The notes below the pieces were generated by a model. The model was not told where the DNA came from and did no database searches. It saw nothing but the letters and a program-made list of their open reading frames with translations. From an uncultured Collinsella sp. (lineage in GTDB: Bacteria > Actinomycetota > Coriobacteriia > Coriobacteriales > Coriobacteriaceae): a stretch of DNA of 14,976 nt. Shown in pieces: positions 14,405 to 14,976 of this stretch (within the stretch, counting starts at the first letter, position 1; the number at the start of each line of letters is the position of its first letter). Position numbers and translations under genes: made by a program. Where the stretch lies: contig CABQHZ010000038.1 of the NCBI GenBank assembly GCA_902464175.1, forward strand, positions 1 to 14,976, written 5' to 3'.

Positions 14405-14428
14405 CGGGCGCATGGAGGCTTGCGCCCG
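14405..14428 (+). other. Hairpin in the pgi leader
   Basis: CGGGCGCA (14405-14412) and TGCGCCCG (14421-14428) form a perfect eight-base-pair stem with loop TGGAGGCT. It ends six bases before the pgi ribosome binding site GAGGAG (14435-14440). There is no T-run, so it is not a terminator. It may stabilise the 5' end or affect translation. Confidence 0.55.
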
Positions 14429-14446
14429 TATGCTGAGGAGGACTAT

Positions 14447-14976
14447 ATGGCAACTGTTGCCGCACCTATCGACGCTACGTCGACCGCCGCTTGGAAGGCG
14501 CTCGAGGCTCATCAGGAGAAGCTCGAGGCCGAGGGCATCGACCTCAAGGCCTGGTTCGCCGCTGACGCCGACCGCGTGAACAAGCTGAGCTTTGACGCCG
14601 GCGACCTTCACTTCGACCTGTCCAAGAACCTGGTGACCGATGAGACCGTCAAGCTGCTGTGCGATCTTGCCCGCGAGGTGAAGCTCGAGGAGCGCCGCGA
14701 CGCCATGTTCTCCGGCGAGCACATCAACACCACCGAGGACCGCGCCGTCCTGCACACCGCGCTGCGCCGTCCGGCAAGCGAGAAGGGCCAGCTCATCGTT
14801 GACGGCCAGGACGTCGTCGCCGACGTGCACGAGGTCCTCGACCGCATGTACGCCTTTGCCGAGCGCGTGCGCTCCGGTGAGTGGAAGGGCGTTACCGGCA
14901 AGAAGATCGAGCATCTGGTGTCCATCGGCATCGGCGGCTCCGACCTGGGCCCGGTCATGGCCTACGAGGCCCTGCG
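14447..14976 (+). CDS. pgi: Glucose-6-phosphate isomerase (partial, 3' end outside window)
   Basis: The first 176 codons are visible. FDLSKNLVTDET (56-67), the R-x-AMFSGEHINTTEDRAVLHTALR stretch (about 85-107) and SIGIGGSDLGPVM (about 159-171) are hallmark PGI sequences; the last is the first PGI signature region and belongs to the phosphate-binding sugar isomerase domain. The enzyme interconverts glucose-6-phosphate and fructose-6-phosphate in the cytoplasm. ATG 14447 is preceded at six bases by GAGGAG, an excellent ribosome binding site. It appears to be a separate transcription unit after the repeat-borne terminator, with no functional tie to the preceding operon. Confidence 0.96.
   Translation, partial: MATVAAPIDATSTAAWKALEAHQEKLEAEGIDLKAWFAADADRVNKLSFDAGDLHFDLSKNLVTDETVKLLCDLAREVKLEERRDAMFSGEHINTTEDRAVLHTALRRPASEKGQLIVDGQDVVADVHEVLDRMYAFAERVRSGEWKGVTGKKIEHLVSIGIGGSDLGPVMAYEAL

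Overview
The window is gene-dense, high-GC DNA (roughly 60%) from a bacterial chromosome. Gene content and protein style suggest a gut anaerobe of the Coriobacteriia, most like Collinsella. This is inference: there is no rRNA or other decisive marker. Nearly all the window is coding, no gene-free stretch exceeds 300 bases, and I saw no tRNA, CRISPR array or transposase.

Left end, minus strand (1-1814): an SOS-type mutagenesis pair. A Y-family DNA polymerase reads toward the left edge, followed by the start of a YolD-like gene that overlaps its stop codon. Upstream of the polymerase is a well-formed sigma70-type promoter with a near-perfect LexA box at the predicted transcription start. An 84-bp near-perfect palindrome (1814-1897) abuts the promoter. 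A similar palindrome lies at 14250-14329.

Plus strand, 1957-3660: a membrane PAP2 phosphatase, then a two-gene unit. That unit holds an orphan protein related to only the N-terminal half of iron-containing alcohol dehydrogenases, and a small multidrug resistance (SMR) protein. It ends at a strong terminator.

Plus strand, 3825-9442: a tight operon with a variant PII signalling protein, a complete PotABCD-type polyamine/amine ABC transporter, and an ornithine cyclodeaminase/mu-crystallin family enzyme. A clear intrinsic terminator follows.

Plus strand, 9557-14321: a second tight operon encoding a multi-subunit flavin/iron-sulfur dehydrogenase. Its parts are a Fer2_4-type [2Fe-2S] protein, a pyridine-nucleotide-disulfide-type flavoprotein with a two-cluster ferredoxin segment, a BFD-like [2Fe-2S] protein and a DadA/glycine-oxidase-like flavoprotein. 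A full-length iron-containing alcohol dehydrogenase comes last. The right edge holds the start of glucose-6-phosphate isomerase (pgi).

Read together, 3825-14248 looks like an amine or imino-acid uptake and oxidation island. An ABC importer brings in a cationic amine, flavin/Fe-S dehydrogenases oxidise it, and a cyclodeaminase-type enzyme and an alcohol dehydrogenase process or dispose of the products. The PII protein may tie uptake to nitrogen or energy status. The parts resemble those of opine catabolism (transporter, Oox/Hcn-type oxidase, ornithine cyclodeaminase), but the substrate cannot be read from the sequence.
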